A stretch of DNA of 64,000 bases from Romanomermis culicivorax (GCA_963922205.1 CAWUHX010000309.1:1-64000), one strand, 5' to 3'; positions 42,401 through 47,537 are shown, numbered from the stretch's first letter. A program made the numbers and translations. Notes: a model not told the origin generated them from the letters alone.

Positions 42401-43394
42401 CGACGTTTTAGAATGTTGAAACCCTTAATTTTTTCCGGCGCTCTCCGCCAGAATATGAAATAAATAAAGCTCGATAAGTGTAATCAGAATCACAGAAATG
42501 TTAGTAGTAGCTGAATTCCCGAGAAATTTGTTGTCAATTTGCTTTCAACTGATAGTGTCGTTTGTTAGCATAATGTGACTGACCTGACTAGAGTTTTTCC
42601 AGTTTGTCCTTAATTTTATAGGTTACTGACTCCGAAAACGTCAGAATGTTCGGATATTCTCATAAATACATTAACAATGCACCCTTGACCACAATGTGAA
42701 CGTTTTAAAAAATGTGGAAAATTTTTGGAAGAAAAAATTTAGGTATGGTTCTCATATAAAAAAAATCTTCGAGGGAAAAACGCTCGTTTCGATTACTGTT
42801 GCAATGCGATTTCTACTTCTTATACAAAATTTGTATTTACTCAGCATATTAATGAAAGTAGCCAGTATGTCTGATTTTCAGGTATGATTAATTCTTAACT
42901 CATCAGTCATAGGTCAGTGTAATATAATGTCGGTATTCTCAGAGAGTGCGCCAAGAATCTTTTTTTCAGATCAATTTCAACTGAATAGACACAATCACCA
43001 AGCTTCATGCTTTCCGATAGCTTGAAAATCTTTTCTGATTAATTCATTATTTGTTCTGAGACTTTTTTCGTGGTATCATTTGAAAATGTAAACTGTTCAC
43101 CAATGAGAAAATTCTCTCGGACTACACGAAAAGTTGAGTTATCGAAAACTTCATTTTCCAGCTACGAAACGTCCGGGAAATGCCGAACGACGATCGAAAG
43201 TCTCGAGCGACAGCGACCAAGATCGGCGCTCCAAACCGAAAGCTTACGTTGGTGGTAACACAACTACCGGCGGCAGCGTTCTTTACAGTAATAGACGGAA
43301 TAAGGTCCTTTCGCGCGGCGCCGCACCGCGTCGTGTTCAACGCGGACGCGCAACGTTCCATTCCACTTGGTACCCGCCCGAAAAACAGAATTAG
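9131..43394 (+). CDS. ZNF318-like matrin-type zinc-finger protein (gene span)
   Basis: This is a multi-exon gene of about 1,000 codons. From 17157 to the stop at 43392-43394, fifteen exons have canonical AG/GT borders and mutually consistent phases. In order the protein has a Gln/Ser-rich N terminus, a long helical coiled coil (exon 25725-26009), a Ser-rich and Lys/Arg-rich stretch (26680-27696), two matrin/U1-type fingers of C-x2-C ... H-x5-H form (exons 28057 and 28407), and a low-complexity tail ending in an Arg/Gly-rich exon. The KG-x-EFL..GFYC joint between the fingers and the NPLYE motif after them resemble vertebrate ZNF318, as I recall it. Such fingers often bind RNA or act in nuclear regulation; function here is inferred. 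CIZ1-like matrin-finger proteins are an alternative. The link from the 9.1-kb exon to 17157 is not proven. Confidence 0.7.
9986..11041. mobile_element. Complete hAT-like MITE, TTTGTAC words, core A
   Basis: It begins CAGTGTTTTCTTTTTTGCC and ends CATGTACAAAAAAACCCTG. TSDs GTCCGGAT are identical at 9978-9985 and 11042-11049. Words include TTTGTACATGTACAAACG (about 10051) and a right-hand set (about 10965-11035). The interior is core A, collinear with 436-1140, but the hairpin is degraded to a TTAATTAATTAA tract. A sister copy in opposite orientation is at 41071-42081. Confidence 0.9.
11116..12146. mobile_element. Foldback-like element
   Basis: The outer ~75 bp of each arm are tandem ~20-bp units built on TTCCCAAGTGAGCGA, inverted relative to each other. 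Inside, the arms stay complementary but diverged for several hundred bp: the left TAATAACACCTTCTTCATAT pairs with the right GAAGAAAGTGTTATTA, and both arms share CAATACATTACA. Flanking octamers TACATTAT (11108-11115) and TGCATTAT (12147-12154) match at 7 of 8, or at 8 of 9 if the preceding C is counted. There is no protein. The T-rich left arm and A-rich right arm give the spurious Phe/Lys-rich frames here. Confidence 0.75.
12351..12756. other. No feature seen
   Basis: AT-rich intronic sequence with nothing supported. Confidence 0.3.
12757..13111. repeat. GC-tract repeat with CATGCACAC ends
   Basis: The left side is CATGCACACAGGGTATGG and the right side CCTGACCGTGTGCATGTATG. Related ends with GGGG/CCCC tracts and CATGTATG occur near 14310, 20405 and 23395. 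These suggest a further MITE family; TSDs are not resolved. Confidence 0.4.
13200..14299. mobile_element. Complete hAT-like MITE, ACAAGCCA words, core A
   Basis: It begins CAGGGTTTTTTTTTTGACC and ends AAAAAAAAACTATG. TSDs ATCCCAGG are identical at 13192-13199 and 14300-14307. The words are ACAAGCCA/TGGCTTGT, with palindromes such as ACAAGCCATGGCTTGT (about 14265). Bases about 13385-14165 are core A in reverse complement, including the ACCGGTGCGAAGCACCGG hairpin. It therefore has the same cargo as the TCCACA and TTTGTAC elements but a different word. Confidence 0.9.
14308..15556. other. Intronic stretch without recognised features
   Basis: Short GC tract near 14310-14335, then ordinary AT-rich sequence. 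The ~100-codon minus-strand frame near 15.2 kb matches nothing I recognise. Confidence 0.3.
15557..16556. mobile_element. Nested CAGGG elements with GGGAAA-CCGGG words
   Basis: The outer pair is CAGGGTTCATAGCGACC (15558) and CGCTCTGAACCCTG (ends 16563). An inner pair is CAGGGCTCGTACACAACC (about 15627) and GAGTGTGTATGAACCCTG (ends 16087). Words are CCGGGAAA, CTGGGAAA and AACCGGGAATT. CAGGG ends with such words resemble widespread invertebrate hAT MITEs. TSDs are not clean. Similar remnants lie at 24300-24400, 25640-25720, 36885-36960 and 37230-37270. Confidence 0.5.
15850..15938. repeat. CTGCAC-word hAT-like end
   Basis: AAAAACAGTGGTAACAGG, then CTGCACTGTGCAG, then AGAAAAAACTACACTG. The reverse complement recurs at 21890-21980, so the arrangement is an inherited unit rather than chance. 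Confidence 0.5.
16564..17156. other. Intron, no feature seen
   Basis: AT-rich sequence leading to the acceptor TTTTAG at 17151-17156. Confidence 0.35.
17157..17502 (+). CDS. Zinc-finger gene exon, N-terminal region
   Basis: Acceptor TTTTAG|C. The frame needs two bases from the preceding exon. It encodes about 115 residues, hydrophilic and rich in Arg/Ser/Glu (RDTRLQRDG ... [11 protein letters not shown]). The donor CAG|GTGGAT after 17502 leaves phase 0, which joins in frame to the exon at 23623. Read through the donor, the frame gives a 22-residue hydrophobic tail and a stop at 17571; I take that as intron translation, though it could be an alternative end. Confidence 0.7.
17503..18404. other. 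Intron, no feature seen
   Basis: AT-rich. Several short AACCGAAA/TTTCGGTTTT stretches (about 17690-17760 and 18080-18180) look like decayed repeat words but have no defined ends. Confidence 0.3.
19034..19516 (+). pseudogene. LINE reverse-transcriptase C-terminal fragment
   Basis: The translation contains RNPHQISD, then after a frameshift [27 protein letters not shown] and DLCLMYKIV. This is the conserved tail of Jockey/CR1-like RTs and is homologous to the minus-strand fragment at 7290-7725. It runs into an ATT microsatellite (19406-19426) and stops at 19517. The catalytic core is absent. Confidence 0.8.
19520..20639. other. Repeat debris inside the TACCCG element
   Basis: A GCGCCAAGCGCCGGAAAATT hairpin module is at 19627-19645. 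A GGGG/CCCC-tract repeat with CATACATGCACAT is near 20405-20640. No gene is seen. Confidence 0.4.
20640..20908. mobile_element. Right end of GTTGCAC-word element with inserted MITE
   Basis: The hairpin half GCGCCGGAAAATTTTC is followed by a conserved stretch (CATAAAAATAAATCTCCGG-like) shared with 29570-29640 and, inverted, 2560-2620. GTTGCACGGTGCAA words and the end GGAAAAAACCCTG follow. Confidence 0.5.
20722..20794. mobile_element. Harbinger-like mini-MITE, TTA target site
   Basis: TIRs AGCCCTATTCAAAAG and TTCTGAATTGGGCT are flanked by TTA at 20719-20721 and 20795-20797. The interior has GCGACAGTCGGTGACTGC. The homologous copy at 58074-58259 is also flanked by TTA. Three-bp TWA duplications are typical of PIF/Harbinger. 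Confidence 0.65.
21160..21338. mobile_element. Complete 179-bp CAGAG-family MITE
   Basis: Collinear with 8639-8817 and the same length. TSDs CTACGACA are identical at 21152-21159 and 21339-21346. The left terminus is mutated (CGTAGG for CAGAGG). The insertion site overlaps the TSD of the TACCCG element by seven bases. Confidence 0.9.
21518..21889. mobile_element. Truncated CATACATGTAA-family MITE
   Basis: Homologous to 6640-6990 (GAGTCCCGAGGTTTGGGG..., repeated ATTGACATTTTT, GGCTAGCCACATAT). It is cut off at 21889 by a CAGTG element end, and the rest is not found downstream. Confidence 0.65.
21890..22455. mobile_element. CTGCAC-type end joined to core A
   Basis: CAGTGTTTTTTTCTGCACC and the palindromic CTGCACAGTGCAG are followed by a second CACTGTTTTTTCC (21973). 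Core A then follows in reverse complement (22080-22455, with the hairpin CCGGCGCCAAGCGCCAG). The core stops abruptly at CTGTCATGAA and is fused to a different element. Confidence 0.55.
22456..23351. mobile_element. Chimeric TTTGTAC hAT element carrying a BED exon
   Basis: The left part matches 10021-10065 but lacks the CAGTG terminus. The right part matches 10905-11041 and ends CATGTACAAAAAAAACCCTG. The middle is bounded by AATCTTTGTACATGTACAAAGATT palindromes (about 22500 and 23135) and a CATAG-type end (23205-23216). It contains the minus-strand exon at 22622-22951, the only element in the window with an N-terminal transposase-like coding piece. Confidence 0.6.
22622..22951 (-). pseudogene. 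hAT transposase-like N-terminal exon, BED/TTF finger
   Basis: The minus-strand frame starts [10 protein letters not shown], runs through a Ser-rich acidic linker, and has [20 protein letters not shown] at about residues 59-78. This is the W-L ... C-x2-C start of the BED/TTF-type DNA-binding finger found at the N terminus of many hAT-derived proteins. The later His residues and the whole catalytic part are absent; the frame degenerates into hydrophobic AT-rich codons after residue 84. It is probably the first exon of a once larger transposase. Such fingers bind subterminal motifs, which fits the word arrays around it. Confidence 0.6.
23352..23622. other. Intron with GC-tract repeat end
   Basis: A CCCCCC tract and TGTGCATGTATGG at about 23375-23402 match the CATGCACAC-type repeat. 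The rest leads to the acceptor TTTTCTTCTAG at 23622. Confidence 0.35.
23623..24091 (+). CDS. Zinc-finger gene exon, helical/Gln-rich region
   Basis: Acceptor TTCTTCTAG|AAACCC. The exon encodes 156 residues plus one base ([15 protein letters not shown]..., a Gln-rich block, and a charged helix ending KFRMQEA). The donor GCAA|GTAAGA is strong. The translation is clearly coding in composition. No domain is recognised beyond likely coiled coil in the last 40 residues. Confidence 0.85.
24147..24190 (+). CDS. Zinc-finger gene micro-exon (44 bp)
   Basis: TTGTTCAG|TGACGTC to GAACAG|GTACCT. With the base left from the previous exon it encodes [15 protein letters not shown], joining in phase 0 to the coiled-coil exon. 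The intron before it is only 55 bp. Confidence 0.8.
24191..25724. other. Intron with hAT-like remnants
   Basis: GGGAAAAGCGGGAATTTC near 24345 and AACCCGGAAAATT near 25646 are words of the CAGGG/CCGGGAAA family, probably the two decayed ends of one element inserted in this intron. The rest is unassigned. Confidence 0.4.
25725..26009 (+). CDS. Zinc-finger gene exon, coiled coil
   Basis: TTTTCAG|CTGAAT to CCTAGG|GTATAC, 95 codons, phase 0 at both ends. The heptad-like helix ([20 protein letters not shown], then [16 protein letters not shown], ending [12 protein letters not shown]) is the longest coiled coil in the protein and probably mediates self-association. A comparable helix precedes the fingers in ZNF318-type proteins, as I recall. 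Confidence 0.9.
26244..26421 (+). CDS. Zinc-finger gene exon, linker
   Basis: CTCTTCAG|AAGGAT to GGCGC|GTAAGT, 59 codons plus one base. Hydrophilic ([15 protein letters not shown]...), ending in a short helix ([18 protein letters not shown]). Confidence 0.85.
26680..26749 (+). CDS. Zinc-finger gene small exon (70 bp), inferred
   Basis: TCTAAAAG|TCGAAA to CAGCAA|GTAGGC encodes a Ser/Arg-rich stretch ([20 protein letters not shown]). I infer it because the exons either side are out of phase (1 versus 2) and this exon restores the frame without a stop. The acceptor is weak. Confidence 0.6.
26750..27485. other. Intron, no feature seen
   Basis: AT-rich, no repeats recognised. The open frame that starts at 27256 is intronic until the acceptor at 27485. 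Confidence 0.35.
27486..27696 (+). CDS. Zinc-finger gene exon, basic Arg/Ser/Lys region
   Basis: Acceptor GTTTAAG|GCGGAA; donor AAGACA|GTAATC. It encodes about 70 residues: an RS-like part ([20 protein letters not shown]) followed by a poly-basic tract ([15 protein letters not shown]). It looks like nuclear-localisation and RNA-binding sequence. Confidence 0.8.
27865..27974 (+). CDS. Zinc-finger gene exon, Ser-rich linker
   Basis: GATTATTTAG|GCTCAA to GACAA|GTGATT. Thirty-six codons plus two bases ([18 protein letters not shown]...). The serine run next to acidic residues is a plausible CK2-type phosphorylation region, which is inference only. Confidence 0.85.
28057..28163 (+). CDS. Zinc-finger gene exon, first matrin-type finger
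   Basis: TTCGCGCAG|ATTTTT to AAATCA|GTAAGA. It contains [10 protein letters not shown] ... [11 protein letters not shown]. The cysteines are spaced C-x2-C and the histidines H-x5-H (HVHSSKH), diagnostic of U1/matrin-type C2H2 fingers, which in several proteins bind double-stranded RNA or splicing components. Confidence 0.9.
28264..28348 (+). CDS. Zinc-finger gene exon, inter-finger linker
   Basis: TTTCAG|GCATTC to TAAAG|GTTATG. It encodes [20 protein letters not shown] and ends in AIKG. The RPW motif directly after the first finger is shared with ZNF318-type proteins, from memory. Confidence 0.85.
28407..28525 (+). CDS. Zinc-finger gene exon, second matrin-type finger
   Basis: ATTTAG|GTATCG to [32 protein letters not shown], then [13 protein letters not shown]. 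The finger again has C-x2-C and H-x5-H (HFKSPRH). A stop lies just beyond the donor, so splicing to 30022 is needed to continue. Confidence 0.9.
28526..30021. other. Intron with GCGC-rich and GTTGCAC repeats
   Basis: 29050-29220 and 29795-29935 are unusually rich in GGCGC/GCGCC words and may be the two ends of one element. 29570-29740 matches the GTTGCAC family (ATAAAAATGCATCTCCGGGC, GGTTGCTGTG, GTTGCTAGCTGCAA). CCAATCAGCGCGC plus CTATAAA at 29100-29125 looks promoter-like but sits in an intron. Confidence 0.4.
30022..30240 (+). CDS. Zinc-finger gene exon, post-finger region
   Basis: TTTTTAG|GAATTC to TTGAAA|GTAAAA, 73 codons, phase 0. [20 protein letters not shown] follows the second finger directly, as a NPLYE-type motif does in ZNF318. 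The remainder is Pro/Val/Asn-rich and low in complexity. Confidence 0.85.
30580..30765 (+). CDS. Zinc-finger gene exon, C-terminal low-complexity
   Basis: CTTCTAG|TCCAAG to CGCGGA|GTAAAG, 62 codons, phase 0. [20 protein letters not shown]..., no recognised domain. Confidence 0.8.
30822..30915 (+). CDS. Zinc-finger gene exon, C-terminal
   Basis: CTTTCAG|GCACAA to TTTGG|GTAATT, 31 codons plus one base ([20 protein letters not shown]...). The leftover G joins the CT of the final exon 12.2 kb away to make an Ala codon. Confidence 0.8.
30916..31284. other. Start of the 12.2-kb last intron
   Basis: AT-rich, nothing recognised. The intron continues to 43161 and holds the elements listed between. 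Confidence 0.35.
31285..32329. mobile_element. Palindromic element with ~155-bp inverted arms
   Basis: The left arm starts ACTAGTTTATTAGAAAATG; the right arm ends with CATTTGCTAATAAACTAGT. Arm similarity extends through GTTGCCAAGCTAG, AAGAAGTGGAC and TTCACTTTCGTTA. The left half (31285-31800) recurs at 62954-63745. The superfamily is unknown and TSDs are not found. Confidence 0.65.
32460..33464. mobile_element. Long CAGAG-family element with filler
   Basis: It begins CAGAGGTCCCCAAGGTCG and ends CCATGGGGTGCTCTG. TSDs CTCACTTT are identical at 32452-32459 and 33465-33472. The outer ~70-90 bp match the 179-bp copies; the extra ~830 bp (about 32525-33375) is unique and holds a minisatellite. Confidence 0.85.
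32873..32985. repeat. 27-bp minisatellite, four units
   Basis: Units of the form GAACAGACCTCACATGTCTC followed by AACTCAT, with few substitutions, inside the long CAGAG-family element. Confidence 0.8.
33530..34385. repeat. ~98-bp satellite, about nine units
   Basis: Units start with GTGTRAAGTGACCG-like sequence at 33530, 33629, 33725, 33823, 33921, 34017, 34113, 34213 and 34312, giving periods of 96-100 bp. Each contains TCCATTGAATTCCCCATGGT (variants) then GAAAACCCCTTCC. Several short frames cross the array, but unit lengths change frame, so I read it as non-coding satellite. Confidence 0.9.
34386..36512. other. Intronic repeats without clear ends
   Basis: 34550-34870 has GGGGCC-rich segments and AACCGAAA-type words (34930-35050). 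A CCGGCGCTTGGCACCGG hairpin module is at 36288-36304. A CATACCCGTAG start (36513) suggests another CATACMTGTA copy without a visible right end. No gene is seen. Confidence 0.35.
36513..38226. other. Intronic debris of CCGGGAAA and CATAC families
   Basis: 36885-36960 and 37220-37290 carry CTGGAAAGTC and CTGGGAAAGTG words of the CAGGG family. 37890-37970 has the TGCATTTCGGTGCA ... CTCAAAATTTTTT module with a degraded hairpin. Confidence 0.35.
38227..38445. mobile_element. hAT-like MITE with CAGGCCTGTAGGCAGG ends
   Basis: TIRs are CAGGCCTGTAGGCAGG and CCTGGCTACAGGCTTG, with a run of about 13 C beside the right end. Flanks ATTTCTAT and ATCTCTAC agree at 6 of 8. CAGGCCYGTAGCCAGG-type ends are, from memory, common in animal hAT elements. 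Confidence 0.65.
38446..39171. other. Intron, hairpin module only
   Basis: CCGGTGCTATGCACCGG at 38499-38515 preceded by TTTCAGAAGCTC, matching the shared hairpin module. Otherwise AT-rich with weak TGTAC/GTACAA words near 39005-39090. Confidence 0.35.
39172..39496. mobile_element. CATACATGTAA-family MITE, right part replaced
   Basis: Collinear with 6640-6900: CATACATGTAACAGAG, GGGGG tracts, GGTCAGTAATTCC, and GGCACGAAGCGCCGAGAAAA. Similarity is lost after about 39400. Confidence 0.65.
39497..39713. mobile_element. Complete short CATACATGTAA-family MITE
   Basis: Begins CATACATGTAATTAGAGGG, ends TCTCACAGGTATG. TSDs CTTAAGCA (39489-39496) and CTTAAACA (39714-39721), 7 of 8 identical. Confidence 0.75.
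39760..40800. repeat. TTGGTTGATT minisatellite, ~1 kb
   Basis: Dense degenerate array of TTGGTTGGTTGATTCC and CTGATTGG blocks with a quasi-4-bp sub-period. The complementary strand gives Asn/Gln-rich frames that are by-products of the repeat. Confidence 0.85.
41071..42081. mobile_element. Complete hAT-like MITE, TTTGTAC words, core A
   Basis: Begins CAAGGTTTTTTTGTACATG and ends GCAAAAAAAACACTG. TSDs CCCTCCAC are identical at 41063-41070 and 42082-42089. Core A is in reverse complement relative to 9986-11041 and keeps the perfect hairpin CCGGCGCCAAGCGCCGG (41430-41446). Words include TTTGCACATGTACAAACG and TTGTACATGTACAAATG. Confidence 0.9.
42090..43161. other. End of last intron
   Basis: Two hairpin-module remnants near 42310 and 42430 (TTTTAGAATGTTGAAACCC then TTTTTTCCGGCGC). 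The acceptor TCATTTTCCAG ends at 43161. Confidence 0.4.
43162..43394 (+). CDS. Zinc-finger gene last exon, Arg/Gly-rich tail
   Basis: TTTTCCAG|CTACGA; stop TAG at 43392-43394. It encodes 77 residues ([20 protein letters not shown] ... [16 protein letters not shown] ... [10 protein letters not shown]). The exon is strikingly GC-rich against the flanks and coding in one frame. The basic tail suggests nucleic-acid binding. There is no obvious AATAAA within 200 bp after the stop. Confidence 0.85.
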
Positions 43395-43519
43395 AAAAGA
43401 AAGTTCAGAATGGCGTTAAAATTTTGTAATCTTGAAGAAAAAAGTAAGGAAAGAAGGTTGACGTTATCATGATGCGCTCCAAAGGTCTGTAGAACGATTA
43501 ATTTTATCCATCCAATGGA

Positions 43520-44093
43520 CGATTATGCATCGGTATACCGAACGTATAGGTACATTGAATGTATCGGTATCTCGAATCACTGGGTTTTTTTTTGTACTCG
43601 ACCCGTACTTTTTGTACTCTAAAATTTGTTTGTACTTTTCTAACAATATTTTTTTAGTTAGACTGTTACACCGTGATTGATATATCAAATTGAATTTTTA
43701 TTCCAGAAAATTGTTTGTACTGGTACAAACAAGGTCTAAATTTTTGTTTGTACTCAAGTCAAAAAGTTTGCAAAGTACAAAAAAACTGTCTCGCTCGAAT
43801 GTATCTGTATCCCGAATATGTCAGTATCCCGAGCAGTGGTCACAATGAAAAAACATCTCTGTAGACCGAACGTGTCGGTACCAAGCCCGACAAATATTTT
43901 TTGGAAGTTCGGGCAAAACGAGAGTTAACAACATGAACAAAGAAATTTGTATTCGAGATAATGGGAATTAGTTACATAATGTGATGGAATAAAAAACAAA
44001 ATTGTATATGTTCGGGATATTAAGAATTAATACTATATTCGGGATAACGATGCATTCGAGATATTGATACATTACGGATACCGATGCACAATG
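43520..44093. mobile_element. Element with ATCGGTATACCGA words
   Basis: Left ATGCATCGGTATACCGAACG; right ACGGATACCGATGCACAATG. Flanks CCAATGGA (43512-43519) and CCAATGCA (44094-44101) match at 7 of 8. The interior is filled with GTATCCCGAA and TTCGGGATA words. A TTTGTAC MITE (43578-43792) is nested in it. Confidence 0.6.
43578..43792. mobile_element. Nested short TTTGTAC-word hAT-like MITE
   Basis: Begins CACTGGGTTTTTTTTTGTAC, ends GTACAAAAAAACTGTCTC. Flanks TCTCGAAT and GCTCGAAT (7 of 8). The body is homologous to 4818-5015, reverse complement. Confidence 0.65.
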
Positions 44094-44101
44094 CCAATGC
44101 A

Positions 44102-45289
44102 CAACCAATTTGTATGCAATCTCAAAAGCTTGTCATTTTATAACTATTGATCAATAACTTATGCAGCTTGCTTATTTTGGCGTCTAAATGCATGAATTAC
44201 TGAAATTCAAATTTATCAACCTCGAAAATAATTTATTTCGACGTTTGTTTTTTGCGAAAAATTTAGCTTTCGAGACATTCTTAAGGGCTTTTTCGATATC
44301 TGATATTTAGTTATAATATTTTCCACTAAAGTTAATCTGTTATGTGGGTAATTTTAATACATAGCGACTATTTTAGAGTCATTATTGGAGCATACACTGA
44401 AAAACTTTTTTTGATTGAATCAACTTATCTATAATCTGTTTTTCTTGAAATGCTTGTGAATAATGAAAGTGGGAAGCTAGTAGCATTTCAGATTTTCGCG
44501 ATTTGCTGATTAACAATATATCATATAGGACAGGAAATTTGTGAGCACACAGACCTAACCTTTAACAATTTTTCGAGTGAAAAATTTTACAGTAAGGGCT
44601 CTGTGTAAACGATTTGTCACTTTTCTATTTGGAAGCCTTTTATAAAAAAAAGACAATACATCATTTTTTAAATTTCAGAATGCTGATTTCAATTCAAAAA
44701 ATCCTAATTTGTTCTGCTGTAAGACATCGTTCATTGGAGGTTTAAACTCTACAATTCTTTTTCTCATTTCTATCACCTTGCTGACGTCATTTTTTATTTC
44801 CTTACATAATATGTACTCGTCTTAGTTTGCTCTGAGATCAAACGACGATATTTCTGACATCACAGAATTTTAATATTCCAAATTGGATAATTTTGCTTTT
44901 CAATTTTTACAATGCGTAATTTCGCTGATGGCGACTCATCCCTGAAATTAATCGTTAATGTTTTTATTTGATTTTTTGCTTTTTTGTTTTTTCTTTACCA
45001 AATATCGTGTATGTTACGCTATAATTTGAAGCCATGTGAATAAACTTTTAATGTGACTATAGCCTGTCATTTCGTTGTTCGATTGGGTCATTTTCAAAAC
45101 GCTACTTCACCGAATAATGCAGTTTAATAATGTTTTCTCTGATTTTGTATTTGCAATAAGTCATAATTTGTGTATGAGGCCTTTCAGAATCAGAATGCAG
45201 GCATCTGCAATCTGGCGACTTCATGAGTCAAAAAACCCGCGTAAAACAGTTATCCTACTGTAATCATTGCAGATCCCAGCTTCTGGGAC
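44102..45289. other. Intergenic, one MITE-like repeat
   Basis: 44429-44655 is homologous to 54198-54447 (CTATAATCTGTTTTTCTTG ... TTTTATAAAAAAAAGAC). Nothing else is recognised. Confidence 0.4.
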
Positions 45290-45596
45290 ACTAAGCATTA
45301 GGGACGAAGTGTTAGCCCTCTTTTGATTGGCCGAAATTACCGCCCCCTTGTTGATTGGTCAAAATTTTTGAGATGTCGAAAATGCATTATATGCGTTTTA
45401 AATTGTTTTAACTAACAACTTCATTTGGAAGAGCCTCAGCAGCACTGCGCCCTTCGGGCGCAGCTGCTGTACCCTAAGCCTAAGGAAAATTTTAAAGGAA
45501 AAATTAATGAAAAATACATATTAGGCGAAAAACCGTCTGGGGGCGGTAATTTCGGCCAATCAGAAGAGGGCTAACACTTCGTTCTTAATGCTTAGT
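45290..45596. mobile_element. Mutator-like MITE, 57-bp TIR, 9-bp TSD
   Basis: TIRs of ~57 bp differ at three positions (ACTAAGCATTAGGGACGAAG versus ACTAAGCATTAAGAACGAAG, then shared GTGTTAGCCCTCTT and GGCCGAAATTACCGCCCCC). TSDs TTCTGGGAC are identical at 45281-45289 and 45597-45605. The interior has a GC hairpin (GCGCCCTTCGGGCGC) and CCCTAAGCCTAAGGAAAATT, also found at 3280-3300. Nine-bp TSDs and long TIRs point to the Mutator superfamily. Confidence 0.85.
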
Positions 45597-45678
45597 TTCT
45601 GGGACCAGTTTCATCAGAAAGATTCAAGCCCCAGCTGAGCTGCAGCGTAACTATTTTATACCATTGCTGTTAAAGTGC

Positions 45679-45808
45679 AGTTTAACTCATATACACAAAA
45701 CATATCGAGAAAGTTAAGCCGTAGCTCAACCCTGTGTGGTATAACATTGCCGTCAAGGTGTACCTCAGCCGTAGCTTAACTTTATCGATGTTTTGTGTGT
45801 GAGTTAAG
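45679..45808. repeat. Inverted repeat, ~45-bp arms
   Basis: GTTTAACTCATATACACAAA ... GTTAAGCCGTAGCT pairs with AGCCGTAGCTTAACTT ... TTTTGTGTGTGAGTTAAGCC across a ~38-bp loop. A hairpin MITE or transcribed hairpin is possible. Confidence 0.6.
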
Positions 45809-45809
45809 C

Positions 45810-46300
45810 CATACATGTACATAAACGTGCCCCGAGGTCTGAGGTAGGACCTGAATTTAAGCCCGAAATGGGGCGTTCGGACTGTCTGAAAAAATTCTCG
45901 GGCCGGGCCGACCTATTTTTCAAAAGCCCGAAAAATTTTTCTGTGCAAGTTATAGTGTTTGATTATGTTCGTTGCATACCCGTAAGAAGTCCGACCAGTT
46001 GGGTGGGGGGGGGGGTCGAAAAAGTCGAAATTTTTCCCAAAAAAGGCCAAAAAACGTACACTTCTTCGCAAATTTTTTAATTATTTTATAATTCGATTTT
46101 TTCATCAAAAAATTTCGAAAAGTAGTAATTTTTGTCTTAAAAAACCGTAAAAAATGTATATATTCGTATCGCGAAACGCCGAGAAAATTGACGTTTTTGA
46201 TCATTTTTTATTCAAAAATTGACATTTTTCAGTATTTTTCCGACGTATGGCCGACGATTTTTGGGAGGGGCTTCCCATAGCACTTCTGTAGCTTAGGTCT
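45810..46300. mobile_element. Two CATAC-family starts with GCCCGA element fragment
   Basis: CATACATGTACATAAACG (45810), then at about 45848 the TAGGACCTGAATTTAAGCCCG end of the GCCCGA family, then CATACCCGTAAGAAGTCCG (45975) running through the usual family body with GCGAAACGCCGAGAAAA to a truncated right end near 46290. Confidence 0.5.
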
Positions 46301-46475
46301 GTTTGAAACCGACTCCAGGTCTTTTGTGGTCGAAAACAAAATCAATTTTTGTTCCAAATGTGTTTCGGGCTGGCTTTTTTGGTTTGAAAATCACGAGCTA
46401 AATAGCTCCTAAGCCGAAATTCTTAGGAGCTAAAAAATCTGTTATTGAAGAATATCGATGTACAAGGCTTGTAAC

Positions 46476-47529
46476 GATAGTTTTTTTTGTACTTTGCAAA
46501 CTTTTTGGCTCGAGTACAAACAAAAATTTGGGCCATATTTGTACCAGTACAAACAATTTTTGGCTATGAAAATTCAATTTGATATATCAATCACAGTGTA
46601 ACCAATGATCTATTTGTGTACCATACACACAACTCGCAAGCAAACACATTATTATTACGCACACGATGTGGCCAGACATACTCTTTAGTTCTGGTGACCT
46701 AATAGTGTGGTAATAAGTATTTTTTATTACCTACTACTACTATTTAGTAATTTTACTTATGAGTCTGTCTAATGCCACTATCCTTAACCCTTAATGCCTG
46801 TATATACAGCATAGTAAAAATATATAGTCTCAGTAAATGCAACTTGTCTCATTCAATTCATGATAAAAAAAACAGCTTCGTTAATTATTCGATTTGCAAA
46901 GTTTTGCACTTCAAAGGAAGCTGAAGATTGTGTTTGGTATACTTTTTTCGAGTTTTTTTCGTTTTTTTTATTTTTTGCACTTGATGTAGATTTTACCAAG
47001 GAATTCGGCTAGCGGTCGAAAAGCGCATCCATTTTTCATCAGAATGCGTTTCATCGCATCGAATTACCTAGCATGATGTATTTTTGAGAAACTAACATTT
47101 TTTGCTTTTTTTGCATTACGGAAGATTTTTTTACTGGGCGAAAATGGTAGATAGAAGTGAGAAAATATTTATATGTTTGCGCTCCTCTTCCAAATGCCTG
47201 CCCTCTCCACAACTACAGGTATGATTATTATTTTTGAAGTAAATAAACAACAGTTTTCATAGACAAAAGTACTTAGAAATAACAGAAAAAAGAATATTGG
47301 GTCGATTCGACCCTAAACAAGACGTTAAGGGTTGCGTAGAGAATATAGAACTGAGTACTGGTTAATAATCAGAATTTATTACACTAATTTGCTAAGTATT
47401 AAATAGTACAGATGAATATATCGCGTTAATTTTTATCTAAAATTCGTACAAATATTTTTAGAAAAATACAAACAAATTTTAGACCGTCGATTGTACCTGT
47501 ACAAACGGTTCGAGTACAGAAAAACAGTG
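46476..47529. mobile_element. TTTGTAC-word hAT-like element with ~850-bp insert
   Basis: Ends GATAGTTTTTTTTGTAC and GTACAGAAAAACAGTG. TSDs CTTGTAAC are identical at 46468-46475 and 47530-47537. The flanks of the interior match the 200-bp copies (4818-5015). Bases about 46620-47445 are extra, with no gene seen; part ends CTACAGGTATG (about 47213) like the CATAC family. Confidence 0.8.
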
Positions 47530-47537
47530 CTTGTAAC

